The notes below the pieces were generated by a model. That model had not been told where the DNA came from. It was given only the letters and a program-made list of their open reading frames with translations, and ran no database searches. Both the position numbers and the translations under genes were made by a program. Positions 8,796 through 18,200 of a stretch of 45,356 nucleotides of DNA are shown piece by piece (within the stretch, counting starts at the first letter, position 1; each line of letters begins with the position of its first letter). This DNA is from Candidatus Thioglobus sp. REDSEA-S12_B1 (GTDB taxonomy: Bacteria > Pseudomonadota > Gammaproteobacteria > PS1 > Pseudothioglobaceae), in NCBI GenBank assembly GCA_001628405.1, contig LURN01000005.1, forward strand, positions 1-45,356. The letters are read 5' to 3'.

Positions 8796-9087
8796 GAAAG
8801 CAGCAGCTCCTAAGAAAGCAGCAGCTCCTAAGAAAGCAGCAGAAGCAAAAGTTGAGGCTACGAAGGCGCCTGAAACAAAAAAAGCGCCTGCAAAAAAGGC
8901 TGCTCCTAAAAAGAAAACAGTAAGTGTTACATTAGTCAAAAGTTTCTACGGTAGATTGCCTAAACATCGTGCTACAGTAACAGGCTTAGGTTTAAAAAGA
9001 ATCAACCATACTGTCGAACTTGAGGATACACCAGAAGTAAGAGGCATGATTAACAAAGTCTCTTACTTATTAAAAGTTGAGGGTTAA
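8770..9087 (+). CDS. rpmD: 50S ribosomal protein L30 with a long Ala/Lys N-terminal extension
   Basis: The last 59 or so residues are a clear L30: [53 protein letters not shown]. Upstream the same frame carries AAAPKK repeats and an Ala/Lys/Glu linker. No ATG, GTG or TTG occurs between the repeats and the L30 core. The only nearby start is TTG at 8770, which overlaps the rpsE end by 26 bases and lacks a recognisable ribosome binding site; it is used here provisionally and gives 105 residues. Alternatives are a +1 shift from rpsE, making an S5-linker-L30 fusion, or an indel in this sequence. L30 identity is secure; the start is not. Confidence 0.8.
   Translation: MEKSAAAPKKAAAPKKAAAPKKAAEAKVEATKAPETKKAPAKKAAPKKKTVSVTLVKSFYGRLPKHRATVTGLGLKRINHTVELEDTPEVRGMINKVSYLLKVEG
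8782..8841 (+). repeat. Three perfect 18-bp tandem repeats between rpsE and rpmD
   Basis: The unit GCAGCAGCTCCTAAGAAA occurs at 8782-8799, 8800-8817 and 8818-8835, with six bases of a fourth copy. In the rpmD frame it encodes (AAAPKK)n. In the rpsE frame the first unit supplies the TAA stop. The unit length equals that of the rplC repeat although the sequence differs. Confidence 0.97.
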
Positions 9088-9091
9088 TAAA

Positions 9092-9526
9092 ATGAATCTA
9101 AATACACTAAAACCTGCTTTAGGTGAAAAGACTTTAAGAAAACGTGTTGGAAGAGGCATGGGCTCTGGAATGGGTAAAACATCTGGTAGAGGTCACAAAG
9201 GGCAAAAATCACGTTCAGGTGGATTCACTAAGATCGGTTTTGAGGGTGGTCAAATGCCACTTCAAAGAAGATTGCCCAAGGTTGGATTTACCTCAAGAGT
9301 ATCTTCTATTACTTCACAGGTGACTTTATCTCAACTGGATAAATTGTCAGAGAAAGATATTACTATCGATGTTTTAAAAAAACACAATCTTGTAACTAAA
9401 AATATTTCAAGAGTTAAGGTTATGCTCTCTGGCGAAATCAATCGCCCTATTAATTTGGTTGGAATTAAGCCTACTAAAGGCGCAAAAGCAGCTATTGAGG
9501 CTGCAAAAGGGACTATAAGCGAGTAA
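9092..9526 (+). CDS. rplO: 50S ribosomal protein L15
   Basis: The protein begins [20 protein letters not shown] and has the L15 Gly-rich loop [20 protein letters not shown] with [18 protein letters not shown]. The ATG at 9092 follows the rpmD stop by four bases; a longer in-frame start inside rpmD is not needed. The length of 144 residues is normal. Confidence 0.97.
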   Translation: MNLNTLKPALGEKTLRKRVGRGMGSGMGKTSGRGHKGQKSRSGGFTKIGFEGGQMPLQRRLPKVGFTSRVSSITSQVTLSQLDKLSEKDITIDVLKKHNLVTKNISRVKVMLSGEINRPINLVGIKPTKGAKAAIEAAKGTISE

Positions 9527-9529
9527 TAA

Positions 9530-10810
9530 ATGAGTGAAGATCTATTAAAACGCATCCTTTACCTAATTGGTGCTTTAATCGTATTTAGACTGGGAACACA
9601 CATTGTGATTCCTTTCATTTCGCAGACTGCGCTTGCTTCTCTTGTGGAAGATAACAGAACGGGTATTTTAGGAATGATGAATATGTTCTCTGGTGGAGCA
9701 CTAGAGAGACTCTCAATCTTTACTCTGGGTATTATGCCTTACATATCTTCTTCAATCATCATGAACCTCATGACCTCTGTTGTTCCAAGATTCGAGCAGC
9801 TTAAAAAAGAGGGTGAGAGAGGTAGAAGGACAATTACTCAGTACACTCGAATGGGTACAGTGCTTTTGGCAGTATTCCAGTCCTACGGTATTTCAATCGC
9901 GCTCCAATCACAATCAGGTGGCGGTGTTGCGTTAGTTACAAACCCCGGACTGACCTTTAGTTTTGTAACAGTTGTAACCTTAACAACGGGTACTTTATTC
10001 TTAATGTGGCTTGGTGAGCAAATCAGTGAAAAAGGTATTGGTAATGGTATTTCAATGATTATTTTTGCTGGAATTGTTGCTGGATTACCAGCATCATTCG
10101 GCAACACACTCAGCATGGTAGGTACTGGTGAATTAGGCGTCTTTACTGTCATAGTTATGCTCATAATGGTGGTTTTAGTCATGGCCTTTGTGGTCTTTAT
10201 GGAACGAGGGCAAAGACGAATTGCTGTTAACTATGCAAAACGCCAACAAGGTAGAAAGATGGTTGGTGGGCAGACTTCATATTTGCCTCTCAAAATTAAT
10301 ATGGCTGGAGTGATTCCGCCAATTTTTGCCTCGAGCATTATTCTATTTCCTGCTACATTGGGTGGCTGGTTTTCACAGTCAGAGGGTATGGGATGGTTAG
10401 CTGATATTACATCGAGTATTTCACCAGGGCAGCCGTTGTATATTATGTTCTATGGTGCAGCTATTATCTTCTTTACATTCTTTTATACTGCGCTAACATT
10501 CAATGCAAAAGATACAGCAGATAATTTACGTAAATCTGGTGGTTTTATTCCTGGCATTAGACCGGGACAGCACTCCGCTGACTACATAGATGCTGTAACC
10601 TCAAGACTAACTGCAGTTGGAGCTATTTATATTACAGCAGTATGCTTACTTCCTGAGTTTTTAATTTTATACTGGAATGTTCCTTTCTATTTTGGTGGAA
10701 CAAGTCTACTGATTATTGTTGTCGTAGTTATGGATTTTATTGCTCAAGCTCAATCTCATATGATGTCTAATCAATATGAAGGTTTAATGCGCAAGGCAAA
10801 TTTAAAGTAA
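9530..10810 (+). CDS. secY: Preprotein translocase subunit SecY
   Basis: The 426-residue protein has about ten hydrophobic segments and SecY signatures: the plug-region [19 protein letters not shown] near residue 60, [32 protein letters not shown] in the cytosolic C4 loop, and [18 protein letters not shown] in C5. It forms the inner-membrane protein-conducting channel with SecE and SecG. It starts three bases after rplO, as usual in the spc operon. Confidence 0.98.
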   Translation: MSEDLLKRILYLIGALIVFRLGTHIVIPFISQTALASLVEDNRTGILGMMNMFSGGALERLSIFTLGIMPYISSSIIMNLMTSVVPRFEQLKKEGERGRRTITQYTRMGTVLLAVFQSYGISIALQSQSGGGVALVTNPGLTFSFVTVVTLTTGTLFLMWLGEQISEKGIGNGISMIIFAGIVAGLPASFGNTLSMVGTGELGVFTVIVMLIMVVLVMAFVVFMERGQRRIAVNYAKRQQGRKMVGGQTSYLPLKINMAGVIPPIFASSIILFPATLGGWFSQSEGMGWLADITSSISPGQPLYIMFYGAAIIFFTFFYTALTFNAKDTADNLRKSGGFIPGIRPGQHSADYIDAVTSRLTAVGAIYITAVCLLPEFLILYWNVPFYFGGTSLLIIVVVVMDFIAQAQSHMMSNQYEGLMRKANLK

Positions 10811-10819
10811 GGGTAAGTT

Positions 10820-10933
10820 ATGAAAGTAAGAGCATCAGTTAAAAAGATTTGTAAAGATTGCAAAATTATTAAGAGACATGGAGTTATTCGTGTCATCTGT
10901 AAAGAGCCACGTCACAAGCAAAGGCAGGGTTGA
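10820..10933 (+). CDS. rpmJ: 50S ribosomal protein L36
   Basis: A 37-residue ORF reads [20 protein letters not shown] and then [17 protein letters not shown], the standard small L36. It keeps all zinc ligands (CxxC, the later Cys and the His). It lies nine bases after secY, its normal place. Confidence 0.97.
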   Translation: MKVRASVKKICKDCKIIKRHGVIRVICKEPRHKQRQG

Positions 10934-10938
10934 TTACA

Positions 10939-10967
10939 TTGACAGAGCTTAATTTACAAAGTAAAAT
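10939..10967 (+). promoter_or_regulatory. Sigma70-type promoter for the rpsM-rplQ (alpha) operon
   Basis: TTGACA at 10939-10944, a 17-base spacer, and TAAAAT at 10962-10967 make a near-consensus promoter in the 113-base gap between rpmJ and rpsM. Transcription would start near 10974, leaving a leader of about 70 bases. In E. coli the corresponding leader holds the S4 repressor target; no pseudoknot could be confirmed by eye here. Confidence 0.7.
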
Positions 10968-11046
10968 TGCACGATTTTTCAGCTTGAAAAAATTGGACGG
11001 GTTTTCTGTTCAAAATTATTATTTAATAGAGGTATAGGAAGAATAT

Positions 11047-11400
11047 ATGGCACGTATTGCAGGAATAAATATTCCAACAAACAAGCATATTGTTATTGGC
11101 TTACAATCAATTTTTGGGATTGGCGAAACTAGATCGAAGTCGATATGTCAGTCATTGAAATTAGATCCAAGTACAAAAGTATCTGCTTTGACTGAAGATC
11201 AGCTAGATTCGATTCGTGATGCGGTGTCAAAGTATGAGGTTGAAGGTGACTTAAGACGTGAAGTGGCAATGAGCATTAAGCGCTTGAGAGATCTAGGTTG
11301 TTATCGTGGAATTAGACACAGAAAAGGGTTGCCCGTACGTGGTCAAAGAACTAAAACAAACGCAAGAACCAGAAAGGGTCCGCGTCGTTTAATTAAATAA
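11047..11400 (+). CDS. rpsM: 30S ribosomal protein S13
   Basis: The 117-residue protein starts [20 protein letters not shown] and ends with the S13 signature [21 protein letters not shown]13 contacts P-site tRNA and the 50S from the 30S head. It is the first gene of the alpha-type cluster. Confidence 0.98.
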   Translation: MARIAGINIPTNKHIVIGLQSIFGIGETRSKSICQSLKLDPSTKVSALTEDQLDSIRDAVSKYEVEGDLRREVAMSIKRLRDLGCYRGIRHRKGLPVRGQRTKTNARTRKGPRRLIK

Positions 11401-11416
11401 AAAGGCATAATTTACT

Positions 11417-11803
11417 ATGGCAAAAGAGCAAGCATCTAAGAAGAAATCAAAAAAAATCGTCTCAGACGGTATTGCACATATACACGCAACTTTTAACAAT
11501 ACTATTGTGATGATTACTGATCGACATGGCAATACAATTTGCTGGGCAACTTCTGGAGGAGCTGGCTTTAGAGGCTCTAGAAAGTCTACTCCATTTGCAG
11601 CACAGGTTGCTGCTGGAAATTGTGGAGAGAAAGCACAGGCTTTTGGAATGAAAAATCTGGATGTAAGGGTCAAAGGTCCAGGTCCAGGTCGTGATTCAGC
11701 AATTCGTGGTCTTAATGCACAAGGTTTAAAAATTCAATCAATAACAGATGTGACGCCAATACCTCATAACGGTTGCCGTCCTTCTAAGAAAAGAAGAGTA
11801 TAA
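11417..11803 (+). CDS. rpsK: 30S ribosomal protein S11
   Basis: S11 features are clear: [52 protein letters not shown] and the C-terminal [16 protein letters not shown], which lines the mRNA exit on the platform. The length of 128 residues is normal. Confidence 0.98.
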   Translation: MAKEQASKKKSKKIVSDGIAHIHATFNNTIVMITDRHGNTICWATSGGAGFRGSRKSTPFAAQVAAGNCGEKAQAFGMKNLDVRVKGPGPGRDSAIRGLNAQGLKIQSITDVTPIPHNGCRPSKKRRV

Positions 11804-11812
11804 GGGTAAATT

Positions 11813-12439
11813 ATGGCAAGATATACAGGTCCTACATGTAAATTAGCACGTCGTGAGGGTGTTGATTTAGAGCTTAAGAGTGGTATTCGTTCTATAGATT
11901 CAAAATGTAAATTGACGCAGCTTCCAGGAATGCACGGTGCAAATGCCCGTCGTCAAAAGGGGAGTGATTATGGACTTCAGCTTAGAGAGAAGCAAAAAGT
12001 TAGACGTATTTATGGCATCTTAGAAAAGCAGTTTAGACTTTACTATAAGAAAGCAAGCTCAAAAAAAGGGCCAACCGGTGAGAACCTTTTGTCTCTTCTT
12101 GAATGTCGTTTAGACAATGTTGTATACAGAATGGGATTTGCTTCAACTCGCGCAGAGGCTAGACAAATAGTTTCGCACAAGTCCATTTTAGTGAATGGGA
12201 AGATCGTCAATATACCCTCTTACCAGGTCAGTGCAAACGATGAAATTTCTGTAAGAGAGAAAGCAAAAAAACAAAACCGAATTCAATTAGCCCTTGAAAT
12301 CTCTGGTCAAAATGGCGTCGCTGATTGGGTTGATGTAGATAACAAAGCTTTAAAAGGTGTTTTTAAGAGCGTACCAGCGCGTGATGAATTATCTTCAGAT
12401 ATTTCAGAGCAATTAATCGTTGAACTATATTCTAAATAG
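11813..12439 (+). CDS. rpsD: 30S ribosomal protein S4
   Basis: The 208-residue protein starts [19 protein letters not shown] and contains the S4 RNA-binding domain ([38 protein letters not shown]). It nucleates 30S assembly and in E. coli represses the alpha operon. The N-terminal region has single cysteines at the T/C positions and no obvious complete zinc knuckle, as in many proteobacteria. Confidence 0.98.
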   Translation: MARYTGPTCKLARREGVDLELKSGIRSIDSKCKLTQLPGMHGANARRQKGSDYGLQLREKQKVRRIYGILEKQFRLYYKKASSKKGPTGENLLSLLECRLDNVVYRMGFASTRAEARQIVSHKSILVNGKIVNIPSYQVSANDEISVREKAKKQNRIQLALEISGQNGVADWVDVDNKALKGVFKSVPARDELSSDISEQLIVELYSK

Positions 12440-12448
12440 GAATTAAAT

Positions 12449-13429
12449 ATGCAAGGAAGTGCAAGAGATTTTTTAAAACCAAAACTAGTAGATTCTGTTG
12501 AAATATCTAAGAATGAATATCGTGTTGTTCTTGAGCCTTTTGAGCGTGGGTTCGGCCATACACTAGGTAACTCAATTAGAAGAACATTATTATCGTCTAT
12601 GGTTGGCTCTGCGATTACAGAAGTAGCCATTGATGGTGTGATGCATGAATTCTCAACTATTGAAGGCGTTCAAGAAGATGTTTTAGATATACTTCTTAAT
12701 CTTAAAGAGGCTTCAATTGGACTTAATGCAAATGATAGTGCTACAGTCATAATTGAAAAAGAAGGGCCATGCGAGCTAACGGTAGCAGATATCGAAGCTA
12801 ATGGAACAGATGTTTCAGTTTTCAATCCTGAAAAAGTTATCGCTACGATTAATGAGGGCGGCAAAATTAGAATGACACTTGGTATTGGAACTGGGGTTGG
12901 ATATGATGTTGCTGTTGCAAGGTCGGTTGATTCAGAGACTATCGGTAGCATCCAACTAGACGCTAGCTTTTCACCTATCAAAAGAGTTAGCTTTACTGTA
13001 GAAGCAGCTAGGGTTGAGCAAAAAGTTAACCTAGATAGGCTTAACATTGTTATCGAGACTAACGGTTCTGTAGATGCTGAAGAAGCAGTTAAAAGAGCTG
13101 CTACAATTCTTCAAGATCAGTTGTCATCATTTGTTGAGCTTGAGCCGGTTATTGAAGAAGAGCCACAACCTACATCGGATGACTTTCCACCAATGTATCT
13201 TTCTGCTGTTGATGAACTTGAACTTACTGTTCGTTCAGCAAATTGCCTCAAGGCAGAACAAATATATTACATTGGTGATTTAATACAAAAATCAGAGCAA
13301 GACTTATTGAGAACACCTAACTTAGGTCGTAAGTCGCTTAATGAAATTAAAGAAGTATTAACTGAGAAGAACCTAGAGCTAGGTACTGAGATTGAAAACT
13401 GGCCACCAGTTGACTTAATGAGTGAATAA
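12449..13429 (+). CDS. rpoA: RNA polymerase subunit alpha
   Basis: The 326-residue protein has the alpha NTD ([20 protein letters not shown] near residues 28-47, used for dimerisation and beta contacts), an acidic linker with [10 protein letters not shown], and the CTD helix-hairpin-helix ([37 protein letters not shown]) that binds UP elements and activators. It is in standard order between rpsD and rplQ. Confidence 0.98.
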   Translation: MQGSARDFLKPKLVDSVEISKNEYRVVLEPFERGFGHTLGNSIRRTLLSSMVGSAITEVAIDGVMHEFSTIEGVQEDVLDILLNLKEASIGLNANDSATVIIEKEGPCELTVADIEANGTDVSVFNPEKVIATINEGGKIRMTLGIGTGVGYDVAVARSVDSETIGSIQLDASFSPIKRVSFTVEAARVEQKVNLDRLNIVIETNGSVDAEEAVKRAATILQDQLSSFVELEPVIEEEPQPTSDDFPPMYLSAVDELELTVRSANCLKAEQIYYIGDLIQKSEQDLLRTPNLGRKSLNEIKEVLTEKNLELGTEIENWPPVDLMSE

Positions 13430-13438
13430 GGATATACG

Positions 13439-13915
13439 ATGAGACACAGAAAGTCAGGAAGACAACTTAATAGGAATGCATCACACAGAAAAGCTATGTT
13501 CAAGAATATGGCTAATTCTCTGATCTTGCACGAAACAATTAAAACTACTTTGCCAAAAGCAAAGGAGCTTAGACGTGTAATAGAGCCATTAATCACAAGA
13601 GCGAAGTCTGATAGTGTTGCCAACCGTCGTCATATCTTTTCAAAATTGAGAGATGATGCAATGGTTGCTAAATTGTTTACACAAGTTGGTCCTTTCTACA
13701 AAGATCGTCCTGGAGGCTACGTTCGCATCTTGAAGGCAGGATTCCGAACTGGTGACAAAGCGCCAATGGCTTTAGTTCAGTTAGTTGACTTTGAAGGTCA
13801 AGAAGAAGTTGTGATAGAAGCTCCAAAGAAAGAAGCTAAAGCTGCGGCACCAAAGAAAGAAGCTAAAGCTGCGGCACCAAAGAAAGAAGCTAAAGCTGCA
13901 AAAAAAGAATCTTAA
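13439..13915 (+). CDS. rplQ: 50S ribosomal protein L17 with a repeat-encoded basic tail
   Basis: Residues 1 to about 120 are a typical L17: [40 protein letters not shown] and [20 protein letters not shown]. Beyond the core, the protein extends in frame by about 30 residues of APKKEAKAA repeats, ending at 158 residues (E. coli has 127). Unlike the other two tails in this block, this one needs no frame change. Tails of this type are common on bacterial ribosomal proteins and are probably disordered rRNA-contacting extensions. Confidence 0.97.
   Translation: MRHRKSGRQLNRNASHRKAMFKNMANSLILHETIKTTLPKAKELRRVIEPLITRAKSDSVANRRHIFSKLRDDAMVAKLFTQVGPFYKDRPGGYVRILKAGFRTGDKAPMALVQLVDFEGQEEVVIEAPKKEAKAAAPKKEAKAAAPKKEAKAAKKES
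13823..13900 (+). repeat. Nearly three 27-bp tandem repeats in the rplQ 3' end
   Basis: A unit beginning CCAAAGAAAGAAGCTAAAGC recurs at 13823-13849, 13850-13876 and 13877-13900 (last copy short by three bases). It encodes PKKEAKAAA units in frame with rplQ. The copies are identical at the DNA level, pointing to recent expansion. Confidence 0.96.
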
Positions 13916-13926
13916 AGGAATAATAT

Positions 13927-14142
13927 ATGCCAGCAATTAAAGTAAGAGAGAATGAGCCATTTGACATTGCACTTCGTCGTTTCAGACGTCTATGTGACAG
14001 AGCAGGCGTTATAACTGATGTTAGAAAAAAAGAGTTTTTTGAAAAACCTACTTGGGTTAATAAGCGTAAAAAAGCTGCTGCTGTGAAAAGAACTCACAAG
14101 GAAATGTCAAAAAATAGAATACATCGTAAACGTATGTACTAA
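13927..14142 (+). CDS. rpsU: 30S ribosomal protein S21
   Basis: The 71-residue basic protein reads [20 protein letters not shown] and ends RIHRKRMY; it matches S21 in full. S21 helps initiation at the 30S platform. Its place, 11 bases after rplQ, is unusual: in E. coli it heads the rpsU-dnaG-rpoD macromolecular synthesis operon. Confidence 0.97.
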   Translation: MPAIKVRENEPFDIALRRFRRLCDRAGVITDVRKKEFFEKPTWVNKRKKAAAVKRTHKEMSKNRIHRKRMY

Positions 14143-14176
14143 ACTCTGCTTTTGTAATTAAAGCAAAAAATACAAT

Positions 14177-14623
14177 ATGTCTAAGCTAAAACAACTCATT
14201 ACAGATGATATGAAGTTGGCAATGAAAGCCCAAGACAAATCTGCCCTGAAAGCTATTCGCATGATTCTAGGGGCAATCAAACAAAAAGAAATAGATGAGC
14301 GCATCAATCTAGACGATACACAGGTTCTGGCTGTGATTCAAAAAATGGTCAAGCAGCGCAAAGACTCCATATCTCAGTTCTCAGATGCAGGAAGATCAGA
14401 CTTAGTTGAGGTTGAAGAAGCAGAGCTATCAATTATTAATAATTACATGCCTAAGCAGCTCAGTGAGGCAGAAATTGAAGCCGCCGTCGTTAAAGCTATT
14501 GCTGATTCTGGGGCTGACTCAATGAAAGATATGGGAAAGCTAATGGGGATATTAAAAGGTCAATTGGATGGTAAAGCTGATATGGGTCAGGTCTCTCAGC
14601 TTATAAAGTCAAAACTTTCTTAA
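14177..14623 (+). CDS. yqeY: GatB/YqeY domain protein
   Basis: The 148-residue protein has the YqeY pattern: DDMKLAMKAQDKSALKAIRM, VIQKMVKQRKDSISQFSDAG, a YMPKQLSEAEIEAAV helix turn, and GKLMGILKGQLDGKADMGQV, which resembles the tRNA-binding tail of GatB. A role in amidotransferase-like tRNA recognition is proposed but unproven. It follows rpsU by 34 bases, the same rpsU-yqeY pairing seen in many proteobacteria, but here without dnaG and rpoD. Confidence 0.9.
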   Translation: MSKLKQLITDDMKLAMKAQDKSALKAIRMILGAIKQKEIDERINLDDTQVLAVIQKMVKQRKDSISQFSDAGRSDLVEVEEAELSIINNYMPKQLSEAEIEAAVVKAIADSGADSMKDMGKLMGILKGQLDGKADMGQVSQLIKSKLS

Positions 14624-14637
14624 ATTACTAAGCAAAA

Positions 14638-15087
14638 TTAGGCGCTTGTAATTACCTCCTCCATAACTACAAAAGTAGAGCTATTTTGAACATGCGGTAA
14701 AGCTGAAATTTTCTCACCTAAAACTTTTCTGTAGCTATCCATATTCTCAGTTCTAACTTTCAGCAAATAATCAAAATTTGAAGCAATCATGTGACACTGC
14801 TCTACTTCCTGAACCTCTTTAATAGCTTTATTGAATGCATTAAGTGCCATCGTTTTGGTGTCATTAAGCTTTATTTGCACAAAGGCAATATGATTGTTTT
14901 CAATTAAGTCATGATTAATAATTGCCTGATACCCTTTGATATAGCCTGCTGCTTCAAGTTTTTGTACACGTTTTAGGCAAGGGGTTTTTGACAAACCAAT
15001 ATGATTAGATAAATCGGTTATTGTCATTCGTCCATCACTCTGTAAAAGCTCTAGTATTTTGTAATCGTAGCTGTCAAGTTTAGTCAT
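14638..15087 (-). CDS. Lrp/AsnC family regulator, probably of putA
   Basis: The 149-residue protein has an N-terminal winged helix (LDSYDYKILELLQSDGRMTI, then DLSNHIGLSKTPCLKRVQKL) and a C-terminal RAM ligand-binding domain with the VRTENMDSYRKVLGEKISAL motif. It diverges from putA with 147 bases between, the arrangement of PutR/BkdR-like proline regulators. Since the PutA here lacks a DNA-binding domain, this protein is the best candidate for proline-responsive control. Its target is an inference from position. Confidence 0.9.
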   Translation of the reverse strand: MTKLDSYDYKILELLQSDGRMTITDLSNHIGLSKTPCLKRVQKLEAAGYIKGYQAIINHDLIENNHIAFVQIKLNDTKTMALNAFNKAIKEVQEVEQCHMIASNFDYLLKVRTENMDSYRKVLGEKISALPHVQNSSTFVVMEEVITSA

Positions 15088-15234
15088 AATACCTATTATT
15101 CGTATAAATTAAGTTATAAATATAATTATATTATAAATAATTTAGAATAAAGAGCTTTTATATTATTACTTTACAGTCATATTCACTATAACTTATCAAA
15201 TATAATATAATTATCTATTGTATGTGAGCTAAGT
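15088..15234 (+). promoter_or_regulatory. Divergent control region between the Lrp-type gene and putA
   Basis: This 147-base spacer is extremely AT-rich, with repeated TATAAATATAATTATATTATAA-type runs near 15113-15140 and another TATAATATAATTATC stretch near 15200-15214. Such bendable DNA suits Lrp-family binding, but no single operator or promoter could be picked out with confidence. Confidence 0.45.
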
Positions 15235-18200
15235 ATGAAAAGCTATTCACATGTTGGTTTTAAGCCTGATTACTCTCCTCTTCGAAACGATATCAGAGGC
15301 GCAAGGGTTATGACTGAGCAAGATGCAATAAAGCATCTTAAATTATTTGAACAGACTCGCTCAGATCAGAGAGCTATTTTTAAATCAAAAACTTCTGAAC
15401 TTATTAAAGAATTAAGATCTTCAAGTCAGCCTGACCTGTTGTCATTATTTGTGTCTGAGTACAATCTGACAAGTGATGAAGGTCTCTCATTAATGACTTT
15501 GGTTGAGGCATTCTTAAGGGTTCCAGACAATAAGACTAGAGACAAATTGTTTATCGATAAAGTTGCAAGTAAAGGTTGGTCTCAACATATAGGAACTAGC
15601 AATTCCTCTATGGTAAACATAGCTACTCTAGCATTAAATATTGCAGACAAAATGATAGCCCATGGAAGTAATAAAGAAATAAAGAGTAGAATCAAAAAGG
15701 CTATTGAGATTCTATCAAGGCCTGGCATTCGATTTAGTGCACACAACGTCATGCAGTTTTTTGCTAAACAGTTCGTTTTTGAAGAAACTATTGAGAGTGC
15801 ATTAAGGGGTCGAAATATAAAAAACGGACTCTACTCTTTCGATATGCTGGGTGAAGCAGCCTGGACAATGTATGATGCTGACAAGTACTTTAGATCATAT
15901 AAAAGTGCACTCATTGAAATAGGAAAACGCAACTACAAAAATTCCGTTAATACTGCTAACGGTATATCAGTAAAACTCTCAGCACTTCATCCGAAGTACG
16001 ATTTTATGCATCGAGAGAGAGTGATGTCAGAATTACTTCCTAGAGTTCTCGAGTTGGTTCAAATTGCACAACAATACAACATAGGAATAAATATTGACGC
16101 AGAAGAGGCGGATCGCCTAGAGATATCTCTAGATGTCATCGCTGAAGTGATGCAGACTATTGCAAATTCTTCATGGGATGGTTTTGGTGTTGTAGTACAG
16201 GCATATCAAAAACGCGCACCGTTTGTGATTGATTGGCTAAACCATAATTGTCAAAAGCACAATCTAAAAATAATGGTAAGACTTGTTAAAGGTGCCTACT
16301 GGGATAGCGAAATTAAGAATTCTCAAACTCTTGGAGATGTTGATTTTCCTGTTTTTACCAAAAAAATAAATACAGATTATTCCTTCTTGGTTTGCTCTCA
16401 AAAACTCCTAGCAATGAGGAGAAACATCTTCCCTCAATTTGCAAGTCATAATGCACATTCACTCGTCAGTATCTGTGAGATGGCAGGAAATAATGAGGGT
16501 TATGAGGTGCAGAGGCTTCACGGAATGGGAGAGTCTTTACATTATGCTATTGCAAAAAAATATGGGGTTAAATCAAGGGTGTACGCACCCATTGGGAGTC
16601 ACAAAGAGTTGTTAGCCTATTTAATGAGACGCCTACTTGAAAATGGTGCAAACAGTTCATTCATTAACCACTTGTTTGATGAGACTATTAGTCCAGAAAG
16701 TCTAGCAAGTGACGTATTTTCTCTTGTTGAGCAAGATCCTGAAAAGTCTCACCCAAAAATTCAACTGCCAAAAGACATATTCAGAAGTACTCATCATAAT
16801 TCTCGAAGTGTCATTCTTACTGCGCAGTTAAACGTTGATGAGCTTTATGAAAAACAAAGTACTTGGCTTGGTAGTCGATGGAAAGCTAATTCAATCATTG
16901 ATGGAGATTTTGAAGAAGATAGGCCAGATCAAGAAGTAAGAAACCCTTCTGATCCGAGTGATATTGTTGGACACGTCCTTTATGCCAATAAAGACCAATT
17001 AGAACAATCACTCAAATCTGCAAGAAATGCTTTCAGCTCTAAATTCATAAATAAAGAAAAGATACTTAAGAGTCTAGAGCTTGCCGCAGACCTGTATGAA
17101 GAAAACCAATTTGAGTTAATGACTCTTGCCATGCGAGAGGCCGGAAAAACATACCAAGATGCAACGGACGAGGTTCGAGAAGCGGTGGATTTTCTTCGAT
17201 ACTATGCAAACCTGTCAAGAGAAGTGATGCCAGGTAAAAGAGAGCCCAGAGGGGTTTTTGTTTGCATTAGTCCTTGGAATTTTCCTTTGGCAATATTTAC
17301 AGGGCAAATAGCGGCAGCCCTCTCAGCAGGAAACGCGGTCATTGCGAAGCCTGCAGAGAGTACCTCACTTATTGCATACAGGGCCAGTCAACTATTGATT
17401 GAAGCAGGCATACCTGTTGGACTATTTCAGTTATGTTTGGGTAAAGGTTCTCAGGTCGGATCATTTTTATGCGGCAATAACAGAATTGCCGGAGTCGCGT
17501 TCACTGGTTCAACTCAAGTAGCAAAGCAAATCAAGCAAAGTCTGATTGACTGCGGAAATATAGAGGCAAGACTTATTGCTGAAACTGGTGGCTTAAATGC
17601 TATGGTAGTAGACTCAACTGCATTATTTGAACAAGTCACTAGAGATGTTATCGATGGTGCGTTTAAGAGTGCTGGCCAGCGCTGCTCGGCATTGAGAATT
17701 CTTCTGCTTCAAGAGGATTGTTATGACGAAGCTCTATCTATGATTAAGGGCGCAATGAGAGAGATCGGTTTTGGAGATCCAAAATATCTAGATGTCGATT
17801 GCGGTCCGGTCATCAATTTAGCTGCCCAAATTAAACTGCAAAACTATATCGATAAAGCAAGACAAAATAATCAAATTATCGAGGAGTTGGATTTTCAGTC
17901 AAAAAATGGTTACTTTGTTTCACCAACACTAATCAGGATTGAATCAATGGATGAGATTAATGAGGAGTTTTTTGGTCCAATTCTGCATGTGTTGTCTTAT
18001 AAGAATAAAGATCTTGAAAAGACTATAGACCAGCTAAACTCTAAAGGGTTTGGCCTCACCTTTGGAATTCATTCAAGAATCGAACATAAAGTTCAAGATA
18101 TTTCGTCAAAGGTAAATGCTGGAAATATATATATCAACCGGAATCAGATTGGTGCTGTGGTCGGCTCACAACCATTTGGTGGTGAAGGTTTGTCTGGAAC

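Noticed and set aside
14147-14165. Hairpin TGCTTT/AAAGCA after rpsU as a terminator
   Set aside because: The stem is only six pairs, mostly A-T, and is followed by A residues, not T, on the coding strand.
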